The notes beneath the pieces were generated by a model, which saw only the letters and a program-made list of their open reading frames with translations, did no database searches and was not told the origin of the DNA. Shown piece after piece: positions 17,350-26,564 of a stretch of 64,000 bases of DNA. The first letter of the stretch is position 1, and each line of letters begins with the position of its first letter. The translations under genes and the position numbers were made by a program. The DNA is from JBDTNQ01 sp039933635 (GTDB lineage: Bacteria > Acidobacteriota > Vicinamibacteria > Vicinamibacterales > SCN-69-37). The DNA is taken from positions 21,206 to 85,205 of the forward strand of contig JBDTNQ010000007.1 of NCBI GenBank assembly GCA_039933635.1. The letters run 5' to 3'.

Positions 17350-17873
17350 ATGACCGACATCGTGTCCTATCCGTTCACCGGCACCGTGATCGACGTCGGC
17401 GGCGGCTCGGGCAACATGATCGCCAGCGTGCTGAAGCGCCACCCGGCCGTGCGCGGCGTCGTCTTCGATCTGCCGCATGTTGTTGCCGAAGCGGCGGCGC
17501 GGCTGAAGGCCGAGGGCCTTGAGGGGCGCGGCAGCGTCGCGGCAGGAGCTTCTTCGAGAGCGTGCCGGCCGGCGGTGACGCCTACATCCTGTCCCACATC
17601 GTCCACGACTGGGATGAGGCGAAGTGCCTGCAGATCCTCGGGCACGTCAGGGCGGCGAAGAGGCCGGACGCGAAGGTGCTGATCGTCGAGATGGTGGTGC
17701 CGCCGCCGAACGTCATGCACCCGGGGAAGGTGCTCGACATCACGATGCTTACGATCGCCGGCGGCCGGGAGCGCACGGAGGACGAGTACGGCGCGCTGCT
17801 CGCCAAGGCGGGGCTACGGCTCACGCGGGTGATTCCGACCATGAGCCCGGCCAGCATCGTCGAGGCCGAGTAG
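17350..17873 (+). pseudogene. Truncated, frameshifted O-methyltransferase
   Basis: The first frame reads VIDVGGGSGNMIASVLKRHP (SAM-binding motif I of the acetylserotonin/hydroxyneurosporene O-methyltransferase family), then loses sense near 17545. A one-base deletion there explains it: adding one base would give SFFESVPAGGDAYILSHIVHDW in the second frame, which runs to 17873 with VLIVEMVVPP and the usual AGL...VIPT end. The N-terminal dimerisation domain, normally about 170 residues, is also missing, as the homology starts at codon 9. Two independent lesions support a dead gene. Confidence 0.7.
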
Positions 17874-17897
17874 GCTGCGCGCAACACGCTGACAAGC

Positions 17898-17913
17898 GGC
17901 CCTGGTCAGGGCC
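17898..17913 (+). terminator. Hairpin terminator
   Basis: GGCCCT-GGTC-AGGGCC is followed by TTT on the plus strand, between the methyltransferase remnant and the convergent alkaline phosphatase gene; it overlaps the latter's stop codon region. Confidence 0.5.
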
Positions 17914-19279
17914 TTTCGGCCGTTGGTCCACCAACGGCATTGAGGATCAGACGAAACAGGTCCGTCTGATCGATGACGCCTACGACGCGCGCCGCCTGAG
18001 GGCCCGATGCCGCAATTCTTACTTGGGTCCCGGTGTGGTCCTGCGAACGGTGGTAACCGTTGGTCCCGTAGGCCATCGTCATCGGCACGCCGTCGGCTGT
18101 CATCAAGACGCTGATCAGGCCGGACGGGTGATCGTCGTCCGTCGGCAACGGCACGATTTGGCTCGAGTGTCCGTGGTCCGCCGTGACCACCACGAGCGTT
18201 TCCGGATGGGCGGCGGCGAACCGGAGGCCGACATCGACTGCGGCGTCGAGACCGATCGTCTCTCCAATCTGCCCGCATGGATTCGCACTGTGATCCTGCT
18301 TGTCGATCGACGCGCCCTCGACCTGAAGAAAGAACCCGGGACCGCCACTCTCCGGGCGATCGAGTAGTTCGAGGGCGGACGCGGTCATCTCAGCGAGACT
18401 TGGTTGACCCGGAGCGCGCTGGTTCACCTCGCAGGTCTGCGGTGTTTTGACGTTCGACGGATAGGGTGTCGCCTCGAGTCCCTTCCATTCCAGTGACATG
18501 TTCCCAGTCGCAAACAGTCCCAAGACCCGTTGCCCCGCAGGAACGTAGGCCAGGCCGACGTCCGACGTGACAATGCGGTATCCCGCGGCAATGGCGTGCT
18601 GCAGTACCAGGGGGCCCGCCTCCGTGCGCTGATTGAAGCGTGCGTATCCGCCGCCAAGCAGAACGTCGATGCCATGGTCCAGAAGCTGCTCGGCGATGGA
18701 CCCGCTTCCGCCGGCCGACCTGAGGTCTTGTGGACACTTGGCCATGTCTGACGGTCCCTGACACGTCCGGTTGGCCACGTGTGCGCCGAGCACCGCCGGC
18801 GTCGCGTCCGTCAGTTCCGCCGTCGTCACGTTGCCGGTTCGGAAGCCGAGCGTACGAACGATTTCGAGAATGGTTGGGAGATCCTTGTCCGTCGACGCCG
18901 ACGTTGCGATGCGCCCATTGCTGGTCTTCGTCCCTGTCGCCCACGCCGTGCCGGTCGAGGCCGAATCGGGCACGTAGTCGGGTTGCAGGGGGTGGGCCTC
19001 GTCGACCGCGTAGGTCGTGTACGACCCGGTGAATGGCAGGCGGTCCATCGCGAGATGGCCGCGCGCGCCGCGCGCGTAGTTGCGTGCCGCTGTGATCTCG
19101 GAGTCACCCATGCCATCGCCGATGAACAGGATCACGTTGCGCGCCCTGCCTTCAACCGAGCGACGCCACTCGCCAGGGTCGAGGGCGGGTCCTGTCTGCG
19201 GCGCGGAACGCGAGGCCGCTTCAAGAACCAGTACAAGCGCGGCCACACCGATCACCCACGCACTGCGAGTTCGTGTCAT
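17906..19279 (-). CDS. phoA: Alkaline phosphatase (PhoA family)
   Basis: 457 residues from ATG 19279, with a signal peptide (AWVIGVAALVLVLEAAS). The family's metal and catalytic motifs are all present: NVILFIGDGMGDSE, the nucleophile region DSASTGTAWATGTKT, FLQVEGASIDKQDHSANPC, VVTADHGHSSQ and DHTGTQVRIAASGP. The enzyme would hydrolyse phosphate monoesters in the periplasm using zinc and magnesium. The start was chosen for the signal peptide; the frame continues to 19369 with no extra homology. It diverges from the TonB receptor gene. No Pho box was identified in the 198-bp gap. Confidence 0.9.
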   Translation of the reverse strand: MTRTRSAWVIGVAALVLVLEAASRSAPQTGPALDPGEWRRSVEGRARNVILFIGDGMGDSEITAARNYARGARGHLAMDRLPFTGSYTTYAVDEAHPLQPDYVPDSASTGTAWATGTKTSNGRIATSASTDKDLPTILEIVRTLGFRTGNVTTAELTDATPAVLGAHVANRTCQGPSDMAKCPQDLRSAGGSGSIAEQLLDHGIDVLLGGGYARFNQRTEAGPLVLQHAIAAGYRIVTSDVGLAYVPAGQRVLGLFATGNMSLEWKGLEATPYPSNVKTPQTCEVNQRAPGQPSLAEMTASALELLDRPESGGPGFFLQVEGASIDKQDHSANPCGQIGETIGLDAAVDVGLRFAAAHPETLVVVTADHGHSSQIVPLPTDDDHPSGLISVLMTADGVPMTMAYGTNGYHRSQDHTGTQVRIAASGPQAARVVGVIDQTDLFRLILNAVGGPTAERP

Positions 19280-19477
19280 CGCCCACATCCTCCGCCATGC
19301 TTGTACGCCAGCCATGTGACGCCCGTGCGATGCCCGTCCTCTTTTTGCACCACCGTTACGTGGATGCAACGCCGCAGTCGCAGTGCGCCGCTACCGTGAG
19401 TGTCTCTATGCGGTTTCATGGTTTCAATGCATCTGGCCGGCACGTCTGGCCGTGTGCGCATTGGGAGGCACTCTGAT

Positions 19478-22400
19478 ATGTCGCCTATTCATCACGTGAC
19501 AGCCCGTCTCAGGCTGGCGGTCGCGCTGCTCGTCCTCACTCTTCCTTCGATGGCCCTCGCCCAGACGGACGCCGGATCGCTTCGCACATTGATCGCCGAC
19601 CAGTCGGGCGCCATCGTGCCCGGCGCCACGGTCACGCTGACCAACATGGGGATCGGCGCGGCACGGAGTCTCGTGTCTGACGGCGAAGGGTACGCCACGT
19701 TTTCGCCGATTCAGCGCGGCAACTACACCCTCCGCGTGGAGCTGAACGGCTTCCGTACACGCGAAATCAAGGACGTCACGGTCGACGTTAATGAGCGCAA
19801 GTTCCTCCGGGTGGCGCTGGACACGGCGGGCGTCTCGGAACGCGTCGAGATTACCGGCGGCGGCCGGACGCTGCAGACCGAAGAGGGATCGCTCGGTCAG
19901 GTCATCCGCGGTGACATCGCCACCCAGCTTCCACTCGCCGGACGCCGTTACACGGAACTCGCATTGCTCGTGCCCGGCGCCACGCCAAGCACGATGACGC
20001 TCGATACGCGCGGCCCCGGATGGTTCCTGGTGAACGGCAACACGCAGACGCAGAACAACTTCATGCTCGACGGCTTCGACAACAACAACGGCACACAGAA
20101 CGCGCAGTCGCTCTCGTCGCAGGTCGTCCAGCCGAACCCGGACGCCATCGACCAGTTCAAGGTCCAGACCAACAGCTTTTCGGCCGAGTTCGGACGTTCC
20201 GCCGGGGCCGTCGTCAACGTGTCGATCAAATCGGGCACCAACGCGCCGAAGGGCTCGGTGTGGTACTACAGTCGCGACGCGTCGCTCGCGTCGATTTCGT
20301 GGAACGCGCAGCACAACAACCTGCCGAAGGACGACCTGTCCTGGAACCAGGCCGGCGTCACGTTCGGCGCGCCAATCATCAGGAACAAGCTCTTCTACTT
20401 CGGCTCCTACGAAGGCTTCAAGCGCTCGTTCTCCCAGTCCGGCGTGGTGTCGGTACCCGATGCCACCATCCGCACCGGTGTGTTCCCGACGACGATCACC
20501 GATCCGCAGACCGGACGCCCATTCCCCAACAACACCATTCCGCAGAACCGGTGGGACCCGCTCGCGTCGAAGATTCTCAGCGCGTGGTCACTTCCGAACC
20601 GCCCCGGCAACACGTCCGCGACCGGCATCAACACCAGCAACTACGCGTACCAGGCGCCCGGCACCGAGAACACAAGCAAGGTCGACCTTCGAGGGGATGC
20701 CGTGGCGAGCACCAACAGCCGCTTCTTCGTCCGCTACAGCATGCTGAGGCAGCGCATCTACCGCGATCAGATTCTCGAGGGGATCGTCGAACAGGCTGGC
20801 AATCAGGGCGAACAGTACAACCTCAACCACAACGTGGGCGTCAGCTGGAACCGGCTCTTCCAGGGTCGGTACGTGAACGAGATGCGCGCGGGCTACACGG
20901 CGACCAACGCGGACTTCGCGCAGCCGACGGCCACGGGCATGAAGGCGGACGAGTTCGGGTTCACGGGTCTGCCCGCGTCGCAGTTGACGACCGGCGGCAT
21001 CCCGGCGATCAGCATCTCGAACTACTCCCAGGTCGGCATCCGCAACTTCCGTCCGCAGTTCCAGCAGCCGCGCGCCATCCAGGTTCTTGACACGATCTCC
21101 GCGCTGTTTGGCCGTCACACGCTGAAGGCGGGCGTCGAACTTCGGCGGAAGAAGGACGTCGAACAGGATGACGAGCGGGTCTCGCCGGCCTATACGTTCA
21201 ACGGCACCTTCACCGGCAACGCCCTGGCCGACTTCATGCTCGGATCGGCGCAGTCCTATGTGGCCGTGACCAACACCGTCGTCGACTATCGGCAGCACGC
21301 GTATTCCCTGTTCCTGCAGGATGACTTCAAGATCGCGCCGAAGGTCACGGCGAACCTGGGCCTGCGCTACGAGTACACGACGCCGATGTACGGCCACGGC
21401 CAGTACGTGAACGTGAACTTCGATCCGTCAACAGGGCAGCTCTACCCGGCGAGCGAGACTGACCGGTACGCGCAGGACGTCGACCGCAACAACGTCGCGC
21501 CGCGCCTCGGCCTGGCCTGGCAGATCGAGCCAGAGAAGTACGTGCTCCGCGCCGGCTATGGCATCTTCTACTCGGGCGAAGAGATTCATGGCTCGGACGA
21601 CATGATGGTGTTCAATCCGCCGCAGCTCATCCGGGCCCAATTGAACGCGAGCGGCACGGGGCCGACGGCCACGCCTGCGATCCGCCTCTCGGATCCGTTC
21701 CCGAGCACGCTCCTCTCGAACTACGACTCGACGACCGTCAGCGTGCGTGCGCACGAGCGCGACTGGAACATGCCACAGGTCCAGCAGTGGAACGTCGCGT
21801 TGGAGACGCTGCTGCCGTGGCAGTCGAGCTTCGAAGCGGCCTACGTCGGCAATCGCGGCGCCAACCAGATTGTGTCGCTCCCGCTCAATGCCGTGCAGTG
21901 GGGCCAAAACGGCGCCACCGCGGCGAATCGCCCGTATCCCACGTGGCAACAGATCACGATGTTCTTCACGGCCGCGCAATCGACGTACGACTCCCTGCAG
22001 CTGAAGTTCGAGAAGCGCCAGTCGCACGGGCTGTATGTCCTCGGGAGCTACACGTTCGCCAACTCGCGCGACGAAGCAGGCGGCTGGGCGGCCGGCGGGC
22101 ATACCATCCAGGACAACGTCCTGCCGGACTACTCCAACCTCAATGACGTGCTGCGTGCGGCGCGGGGCCCGAACACGCAGGTTGCACGTCACCGCCTCAC
22201 GCTCACCGAGGTGTGGCAGCTGCCGATCGGTCGCAATCGTGCGATTGGCGGCAACATGTCGCCGGTTCTCGATGCGCTCGTCGGCGGTTGGCAACTCTCG
22301 AGCGTCACCTCGTTGCGCAGCGGCATGCCTATCGACGTGACGCTGGCCAGCTCTGGGACAAATCCCGCCACGGGCCAGACCTACAGCTTCTTCAACCGGA

Positions 22401-22756
22401 ATGGCGGCGGCATCCTGCCGGACGCCACGGGTGTAGATCCGAACAGCAACTCGTCGACCGACGATCTGCTGCACTGGCTCAATCCGGCAGCCTACGCGGT
22501 GCAGGCGGTCAACACGCCGGGTAACGCCAGGCCGGTCAGCGCGTGGGGACCGGGTGCGTTGACGACGGACCTGAGCCTGGTGAAGCGGTTCAGGTTCAAT
22601 GCCTTCACCGCCGACCTCCGTGCCGAGGCGTTCAATCTCTTCAACACGGTGAACTACGGCAATCCGAATGGCAGCTTCGGCAGCGCGGCGTTCGGTCAGA
22701 TCACGACCGCCGGCGATCCCCGCATCATCCAGCTCGCGGTCCGCCTCGGGTTCTGA
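19478..22756 (+). CDS. TonB-dependent receptor with carboxypeptidase-regulatory-like domain
   Basis: 1092 residues from ATG 19478, supported by GGGAGG nine bases upstream and a signal peptide (LRLAVALLVLTLPSMALA). Residues about 25-110 form a CarboxypepD_reg/CNA-B-like beta domain (LIADQSGAIVPGATVTLTN ... GNYTLRVELNGF). A plug domain follows (IATQLPLAGRRYTELALLVPG, GFDNNNGTQNAQ), then a large beta-barrel ending in an aromatic residue (IIQLAVRLGF), as needed for outer membrane insertion. It is of the Oar-like type common in Acidobacteriota. A strong hairpin follows, then a PHP-domain gene. The ligand is unknown. Confidence 0.9.
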   Translation: MSPIHHVTARLRLAVALLVLTLPSMALAQTDAGSLRTLIADQSGAIVPGATVTLTNMGIGAARSLVSDGEGYATFSPIQRGNYTLRVELNGFRTREIKDVTVDVNERKFLRVALDTAGVSERVEITGGGRTLQTEEGSLGQVIRGDIATQLPLAGRRYTELALLVPGATPSTMTLDTRGPGWFLVNGNTQTQNNFMLDGFDNNNGTQNAQSLSSQVVQPNPDAIDQFKVQTNSFSAEFGRSAGAVVNVSIKSGTNAPKGSVWYYSRDASLASISWNAQHNNLPKDDLSWNQAGVTFGAPIIRNKLFYFGSYEGFKRSFSQSGVVSVPDATIRTGVFPTTITDPQTGRPFPNNTIPQNRWDPLASKILSAWSLPNRPGNTSATGINTSNYAYQAPGTENTSKVDLRGDAVASTNSRFFVRYSMLRQRIYRDQILEGIVEQAGNQGEQYNLNHNVGVSWNRLFQGRYVNEMRAGYTATNADFAQPTATGMKADEFGFTGLPASQLTTGGIPAISISNYSQVGIRNFRPQFQQPRAIQVLDTISALFGRHTLKAGVELRRKKDVEQDDERVSPAYTFNGTFTGNALADFMLGSAQSYVAVTNTVVDYRQHAYSLFLQDDFKIAPKVTANLGLRYEYTTPMYGHGQYVNVNFDPSTGQLYPASETDRYAQDVDRNNVAPRLGLAWQIEPEKYVLRAGYGIFYSGEEIHGSDDMMVFNPPQLIRAQLNASGTGPTATPAIRLSDPFPSTLLSNYDSTTVSVRAHERDWNMPQVQQWNVALETLLPWQSSFEAAYVGNRGANQIVSLPLNAVQWGQNGATAANRPYPTWQQITMFFTAAQSTYDSLQLKFEKRQSHGLYVLGSYTFANSRDEAGGWAAGGHTIQDNVLPDYSNLNDVLRAARGPNTQVARHRLTLTEVWQLPIGRNRAIGGNMSPVLDALVGGWQLSSVTSLRSGMPIDVTLASSGTNPATGQTYSFFNRNGGGILPDATGVDPNSNSSTDDLLHWLNPAAYAVQAVNTPGNARPVSAWGPGALTTDLSLVKRFRFNAFTADLRAEAFNLFNTVNYGNPNGSFGSAAFGQITTAGDPRIIQLAVRLGF

Positions 22757-22772
22757 CTGCTCTACTTTTCAA

Positions 22773-22804
22773 GGGAGGCGAGTCTCGAAGAGAGACCGCC
22801 TCCC
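22773..22804 (+). terminator. Strong hairpin between receptor and PHP gene
   Basis: GGGAGGCG-(A)-GTCTC pairs perfectly with GAGAC-CGCCTCCC around the loop GAAGA: a 13-bp stem with one bulged base. It begins 16 bp after the receptor stop and ends 11 bp before the next ATG, so it probably terminates or attenuates read-through and could mask the downstream ribosome site. Confidence 0.7.
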
Positions 22805-22815
22805 GCTCCACATTC

Positions 22816-24276
22816 ATGCGGTTCCACACCGTTCTGCCCTCGTTGATCATCGCGATGTCGGCGCTGCTGCCGATGCACGCCGCACGTCAGACGCCCGCCA
22901 TCATCACCTTGTCGGGTATCGTGACGACGGCCGACAAGGGGACCTATCAGGAACGCCCGTTCGACGTGCCCGCGGGCGTGACGCGCGTCGACGTCGACTT
23001 CGCCTACGAGAACCGAGGCAAGGGCACGGAGCTCGAGGTCGGGCTGTTCGATGCCCAGCGCTTTCGTGGGACGAGCCGTTTCAGCAAGGACCACTTTCAT
23101 CTGACGGAGTTCGAGGCGACGCCGTCGTACTTCACGGGCCCGCTGCCGGCCGGGACGTGGCGACTGTCGCTGGGCGTCCCATCAATAGGCGCCGGACAAA
23201 CGTCGATGTGGACGGCGACGCTTCGCCTGTCCATGCGAAGCACGCCGATCGATGGGCTCGGTCCGGTACTCAAGGCGGAGGCGGCCTGGTACGTCGGTGA
23301 TCTCCACGCGCACACGTTGCACAGCGACGGCTTCGGCTGCATCGATTCCGGAACGACGACCGCTCGCGGCTGTCAGCCATGGGAAGTCGTGGAAGCGGCG
23401 CGGGCGCGGCACCTGGACTTCCTGGCCATCACCGATCACAACACGACGTCGCATCATGCGGACCTCGCCACGCTGCAGGAGGGCCTCACGTCGCTGTTGC
23501 TGCTCCGAGGCCAGGAGCTCACGACCTTCCACGGACATGCCAACGTGTACGGCACGAGTCGTCCTATCGACTTCCGTCTGGGTTTCAACGGTCGGTCGAT
23601 GATCGACGTGATGGACGACGTCGCGCACGAGGACGCGTTGCTGTCGATCAACCATCCGGGCCGGGAGACGGGTGACACCTGCACCGGCTGCGGCTGGGAC
23701 GCGCCCTCGACGCCGTGGGATCGCATCGAAGCGATGGAAGTCGTCAACAGCGGTGTGATCGAGGGGCGCACGGCCGGGATGCCGTTCTGGTACGCGCGCC
23801 TGAACGAGGGGCACCACATCACGGCAATCGGCGGCAGCGACGATCACGGCGCACGGTCGCCTCGTGGCCACATCGGATCGCCAGCAACGGTGGTCTATGC
23901 GCGTGACCTCTCGGAGTCGGCGCTACTCGATGGCATCCGTGCCGGCCGCGTCTACGTGCGCACGCGCGGTCCCGAAGGACCGGCGCTGGAACTCGCTGGA
24001 GCCATGGGCGAGACACTCGTGCCGATGGGCGGCATCGTCAACGTCGCGAAGAAAGGCACTCCGGTCCGGCTGATCGTGCGCGCGGCGGGTGCCGCGGGTC
24101 AGCGTGCAGAGATCGTGCGGAACGGCGAGGTGGTCGCGACCCTTACCGTGGCGACCGCTGACCAGAAGGTGTCGCATCTGTTGACGATGACTCCCGGCCA
24201 GTGGGTTCATGTGCGTCTGCGGGACGCAGCGGGCATCACGGCGTTCACGAACCCCGTTTACGCCCGCAGTTTCTAG
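22816..24276 (+). CDS. Secreted CehA/McbA-type PHP metallohydrolase
   Basis: 486 residues from ATG 22816, chosen for the signal peptide (FHTVLPSLIIAMSALLPMHA); the ribosome site is weak. The first 150 residues form a beta-sandwich; then the PHP metal motifs appear in order: GDLHAHTLHSDG, DFLAITDHNTTSHH, GQELTTFHGHANVYG, LSINHPGRE and GGSDDHGARSPRGHIG. This matches the CehA/McbA family, whose known members hydrolyse esters such as carbaryl. The natural substrate here is unknown. It follows the TonB receptor after a hairpin and overlaps the convergent next gene by 4 bp. Confidence 0.8.
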   Translation: MRFHTVLPSLIIAMSALLPMHAARQTPAIITLSGIVTTADKGTYQERPFDVPAGVTRVDVDFAYENRGKGTELEVGLFDAQRFRGTSRFSKDHFHLTEFEATPSYFTGPLPAGTWRLSLGVPSIGAGQTSMWTATLRLSMRSTPIDGLGPVLKAEAAWYVGDLHAHTLHSDGFGCIDSGTTTARGCQPWEVVEAARARHLDFLAITDHNTTSHHADLATLQEGLTSLLLLRGQELTTFHGHANVYGTSRPIDFRLGFNGRSMIDVMDDVAHEDALLSINHPGRETGDTCTGCGWDAPSTPWDRIEAMEVVNSGVIEGRTAGMPFWYARLNEGHHITAIGGSDDHGARSPRGHIGSPATVVYARDLSESALLDGIRAGRVYVRTRGPEGPALELAGAMGETLVPMGGIVNVAKKGTPVRLIVRAAGAAGQRAEIVRNGEVVATLTVATADQKVSHLLTMTPGQWVHVRLRDAAGITAFTNPVYARSF

Positions 24277-25304
24277 CTCGACGGTGTCGCCGGGGCGCCG
24301 AACTGTGCGGCCCGAACGCGCGCAAGGTCTTCGTACTGGTCGGTGGCCAGGAAATCCACCGTCGCGGCGATGGCGGCCTTCCACCGGACGAGCGCCGCCG
24401 CGGGGCTGCCGAAGTTGTAGCCGCCGGCTGGCGCGTGGTCGTCGCCGTTCAGCGTATAGAAGCGGATCCACAGGCGCATCGCGTGCGCGCGCGCCACGAG
24501 CGCGCGGAGCCGCGCCTCGTCCGTCGTCGTCCACTCCCCCGCATTGCCCTGGCCTCCGGCCTCCACCACCGACCATGGGAAGTTCACCCAGCGGCGATAG
24601 TTGGTGACTTCCGCAGGAATGGCCGACTCGGCTGGCAATGTCGCGTACCTGGCTGATCTCTCCGCGGCTGTCGCACCGGGCGTCGGTGCGTCGTTGATCG
24701 CGCCGAAGAGCAAGAGCTTCTGGCCGACCGGTACGATGTCGTGGAAATCCACCTGCTGCTGGTTGTTGCTGCCGGTGAGAACCAGCATCGGACCAACGGT
24801 CAGGGGCGCGGGGACGCCTGGCGTGGACGTCCGCACGGCCGTGGTCAGCCAGGCTTCGTATTTGTGGAGCAGCGCGAGCACGAACGCGTGGTGCTCGGGT
24901 TCGTTGGTCTTGAAATCCAGGTTCAGCGTGATGAGCGGCCAGTCGGCGCGGCGATTATCGGCGAGCGCCTTCTCCATCACCGGCCTCACCTTTTCGAAGA
25001 AATACGCTTCGAAGTCAGGCGATGTCGGGACGTCGGTACCGCCGTGCGACACGACGGAACGGTACGCGCCGGTGGACGGATCCTTGTACCAGACAAGATC
25101 CTGCTCGATGGCGAGCGGCGTCGGAGTGCCGAGCGCGCGATCGAGTTCGTCATGGTTGTAACAGTTGTGCGCGTCGAGCAGCATGCGCTCGCCGGCCGCG
25201 TAGTGCGGCACACTCGGGGCCGGACGCTGGGCATTCAGCGTGGCTGCGACTGCAGCGGCGGCGACGATCGCAGGAATGACTCGCTGTGCGATGGCGGTAC
25301 GCAT
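24273..25304 (-). CDS. Secreted GDPD/PI-PLC-like phosphodiesterase
   Basis: 343 residues with a signal peptide (VIPAIVAAAAVAATLNA). LLDAHNCYNHDELDRAL followed by LAIEQDLVWYKD and VSHGGTDVPTS resembles the His and Glu/Asp metal site at the start of the glycerophosphodiester phosphodiesterase / PI-phospholipase C TIM barrel. A second conserved stretch is WPLITLNLDFKTNEPEH; the end contains LWIRFYTLNGDDH. The second catalytic His is not obvious, so activity is uncertain. It is convergent with the PHP gene and overlaps it by 4 bp. Confidence 0.65.
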   Translation of the reverse strand: MRTAIAQRVIPAIVAAAAVAATLNAQRPAPSVPHYAAGERMLLDAHNCYNHDELDRALGTPTPLAIEQDLVWYKDPSTGAYRSVVSHGGTDVPTSPDFEAYFFEKVRPVMEKALADNRRADWPLITLNLDFKTNEPEHHAFVLALLHKYEAWLTTAVRTSTPGVPAPLTVGPMLVLTGSNNQQQVDFHDIVPVGQKLLLFGAINDAPTPGATAAERSARYATLPAESAIPAEVTNYRRWVNFPWSVVEAGGQGNAGEWTTTDEARLRALVARAHAMRLWIRFYTLNGDDHAPAGGYNFGSPAAALVRWKAAIAATVDFLATDQYEDLARVRAAQFGAPATPSS

Positions 25305-25544
25305 GTCATGACCCTATCCGCTGGACGTGACGTCGGCGTTAAGTTGACCTTCGAGCGCTCGCATCAGGATTCGGGAGACGTCCCCTGCTCATGCCGCGCC
25401 CAGCCCGCTGGTCGCGGCCACCTCACGTGGCGCCATCCTCCCCTGCAGGCGTCCCACGCGCCCCTTGCGCGTGCTAGGCTGTCGCTCGCCCCCGGCTGAC
25501 AGCGCCGCCCCGCTGCGCATCCGGCGACCCAGGAGTCTCCGCCG

Positions 25545-26564
25545 ATGTTCAGCAGCACCATCGAAGACGTGCTCGCGCTGGTCGTCGTTGCTCTGCTCTA
25601 CCTCGCCATCGTCCGCTATCTCGACGTCAACGAGCGCGAGCCCGTCTGGAGCATCCTGCTCGCGTTCGTCATCGGCGGAGCGGCGGCCGGCGCGCTGAAT
25701 CTCGGCGTGACGTCCGTCACCCTCAACCTCGATCCCTGGCGCGGCGCCGCTTTCCGCGAGATCAGCATCTTCGTGGCGGTGGCCATCGTCTTCAAGATCT
25801 TCGACGCGATCGGGCGTCTGCGGGGATGGTCCGAGGTGACGGACGTCGTCGACGGACTGATCTACGGCATGGCCGTCGGACTCGGATTCGTCTGCGGTGA
25901 AGCCATCGCGCAACTCGGCCCCGCATCCATCGTCGACGTCGGCCGGTCCGGACCGCTCACCACCATTCGCGCAACCGCGCTTGCCGGGCTGGCGCAGGGC
26001 GTATTCGGTGCGGTGATCGGCGCGGGCTTCGGCCTGGCCACATCGAATCGCGGTTGGGCGCGCTGGGCGTGGCCGTTCGTCGGCCTCTCTGCAGCGATCG
26101 TCTGTCACGGCGCCTACCAGCAGCTCGCGTTCGGCAACGCGCTCGGCGCCTCCGCTGTGCTGCGCGGCCGGCTGGCGCTCGCGATGCCCATCGTGTCCCT
26201 CGTCGCACTCGCCGCGTACGGTCTGGCCACGGAACGACGCGTAATCGCGCGCGAGTTGGCCGACGAGAGCGCTGCCGGCTACGTCACGGCGTCGGAAATC
26301 GCGCTGCTCGAACGTCCGTGGCGGCGGCACCTGCGCTATGCGCGCGCGCTCATGCTGCTGCAAACGAGAGAATTCAGTGCCCGGCCGGCGCTGCACAACC
26401 GCCAGGTCATGCTCGCGCTGGCGAAACTGCGCGCGGCAGGCGCGGCCGATGACCAGGGGCGGCGCGACGCCGAAGTCGAAATCGCCGCCCTCAGGCGCAG
26501 CATCACGGCAATTCGCGCACAGCTCGACGGCGCGGCGTCCGCTTCAGCACGAGGGACGCGATGA
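25545..26564 (+). CDS. PrsW-like multi-pass membrane protein, altered active site
   Basis: 339 residues with AGGAG ten bases before the ATG. Eight or so hydrophobic helices fill residues 1-225; the last 110 residues are cytoplasmic and helical. The segment VDGLIYGMAVGLGFVCGEAI matches the second conserved block of PrsW intramembrane proteases (D-G-x-x-Y-G...G-L-G-F...E-N) and HGAYQQL matches the His block. The first catalytic block, normally EExxK, reads AIVFK here, so both glutamates are gone. It may be an inactive relative. The zinc peptidase gene follows with a 4-bp overlap. Confidence 0.6.
   Translation: MFSSTIEDVLALVVVALLYLAIVRYLDVNEREPVWSILLAFVIGGAAAGALNLGVTSVTLNLDPWRGAAFREISIFVAVAIVFKIFDAIGRLRGWSEVTDVVDGLIYGMAVGLGFVCGEAIAQLGPASIVDVGRSGPLTTIRATALAGLAQGVFGAVIGAGFGLATSNRGWARWAWPFVGLSAAIVCHGAYQQLAFGNALGASAVLRGRLALAMPIVSLVALAAYGLATERRVIARELADESAAGYVTASEIALLERPWRRHLRYARALMLLQTREFSARPALHNRQVMLALAKLRAAGAADDQGRRDAEVEIAALRRSITAIRAQLDGAASASARGTR

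Noticed and set aside
25389..26396. A 335-codon open frame on the minus strand
   Set aside because: It is antisense to the PrsW-like gene; the composition is that of a GC-rich shadow frame.
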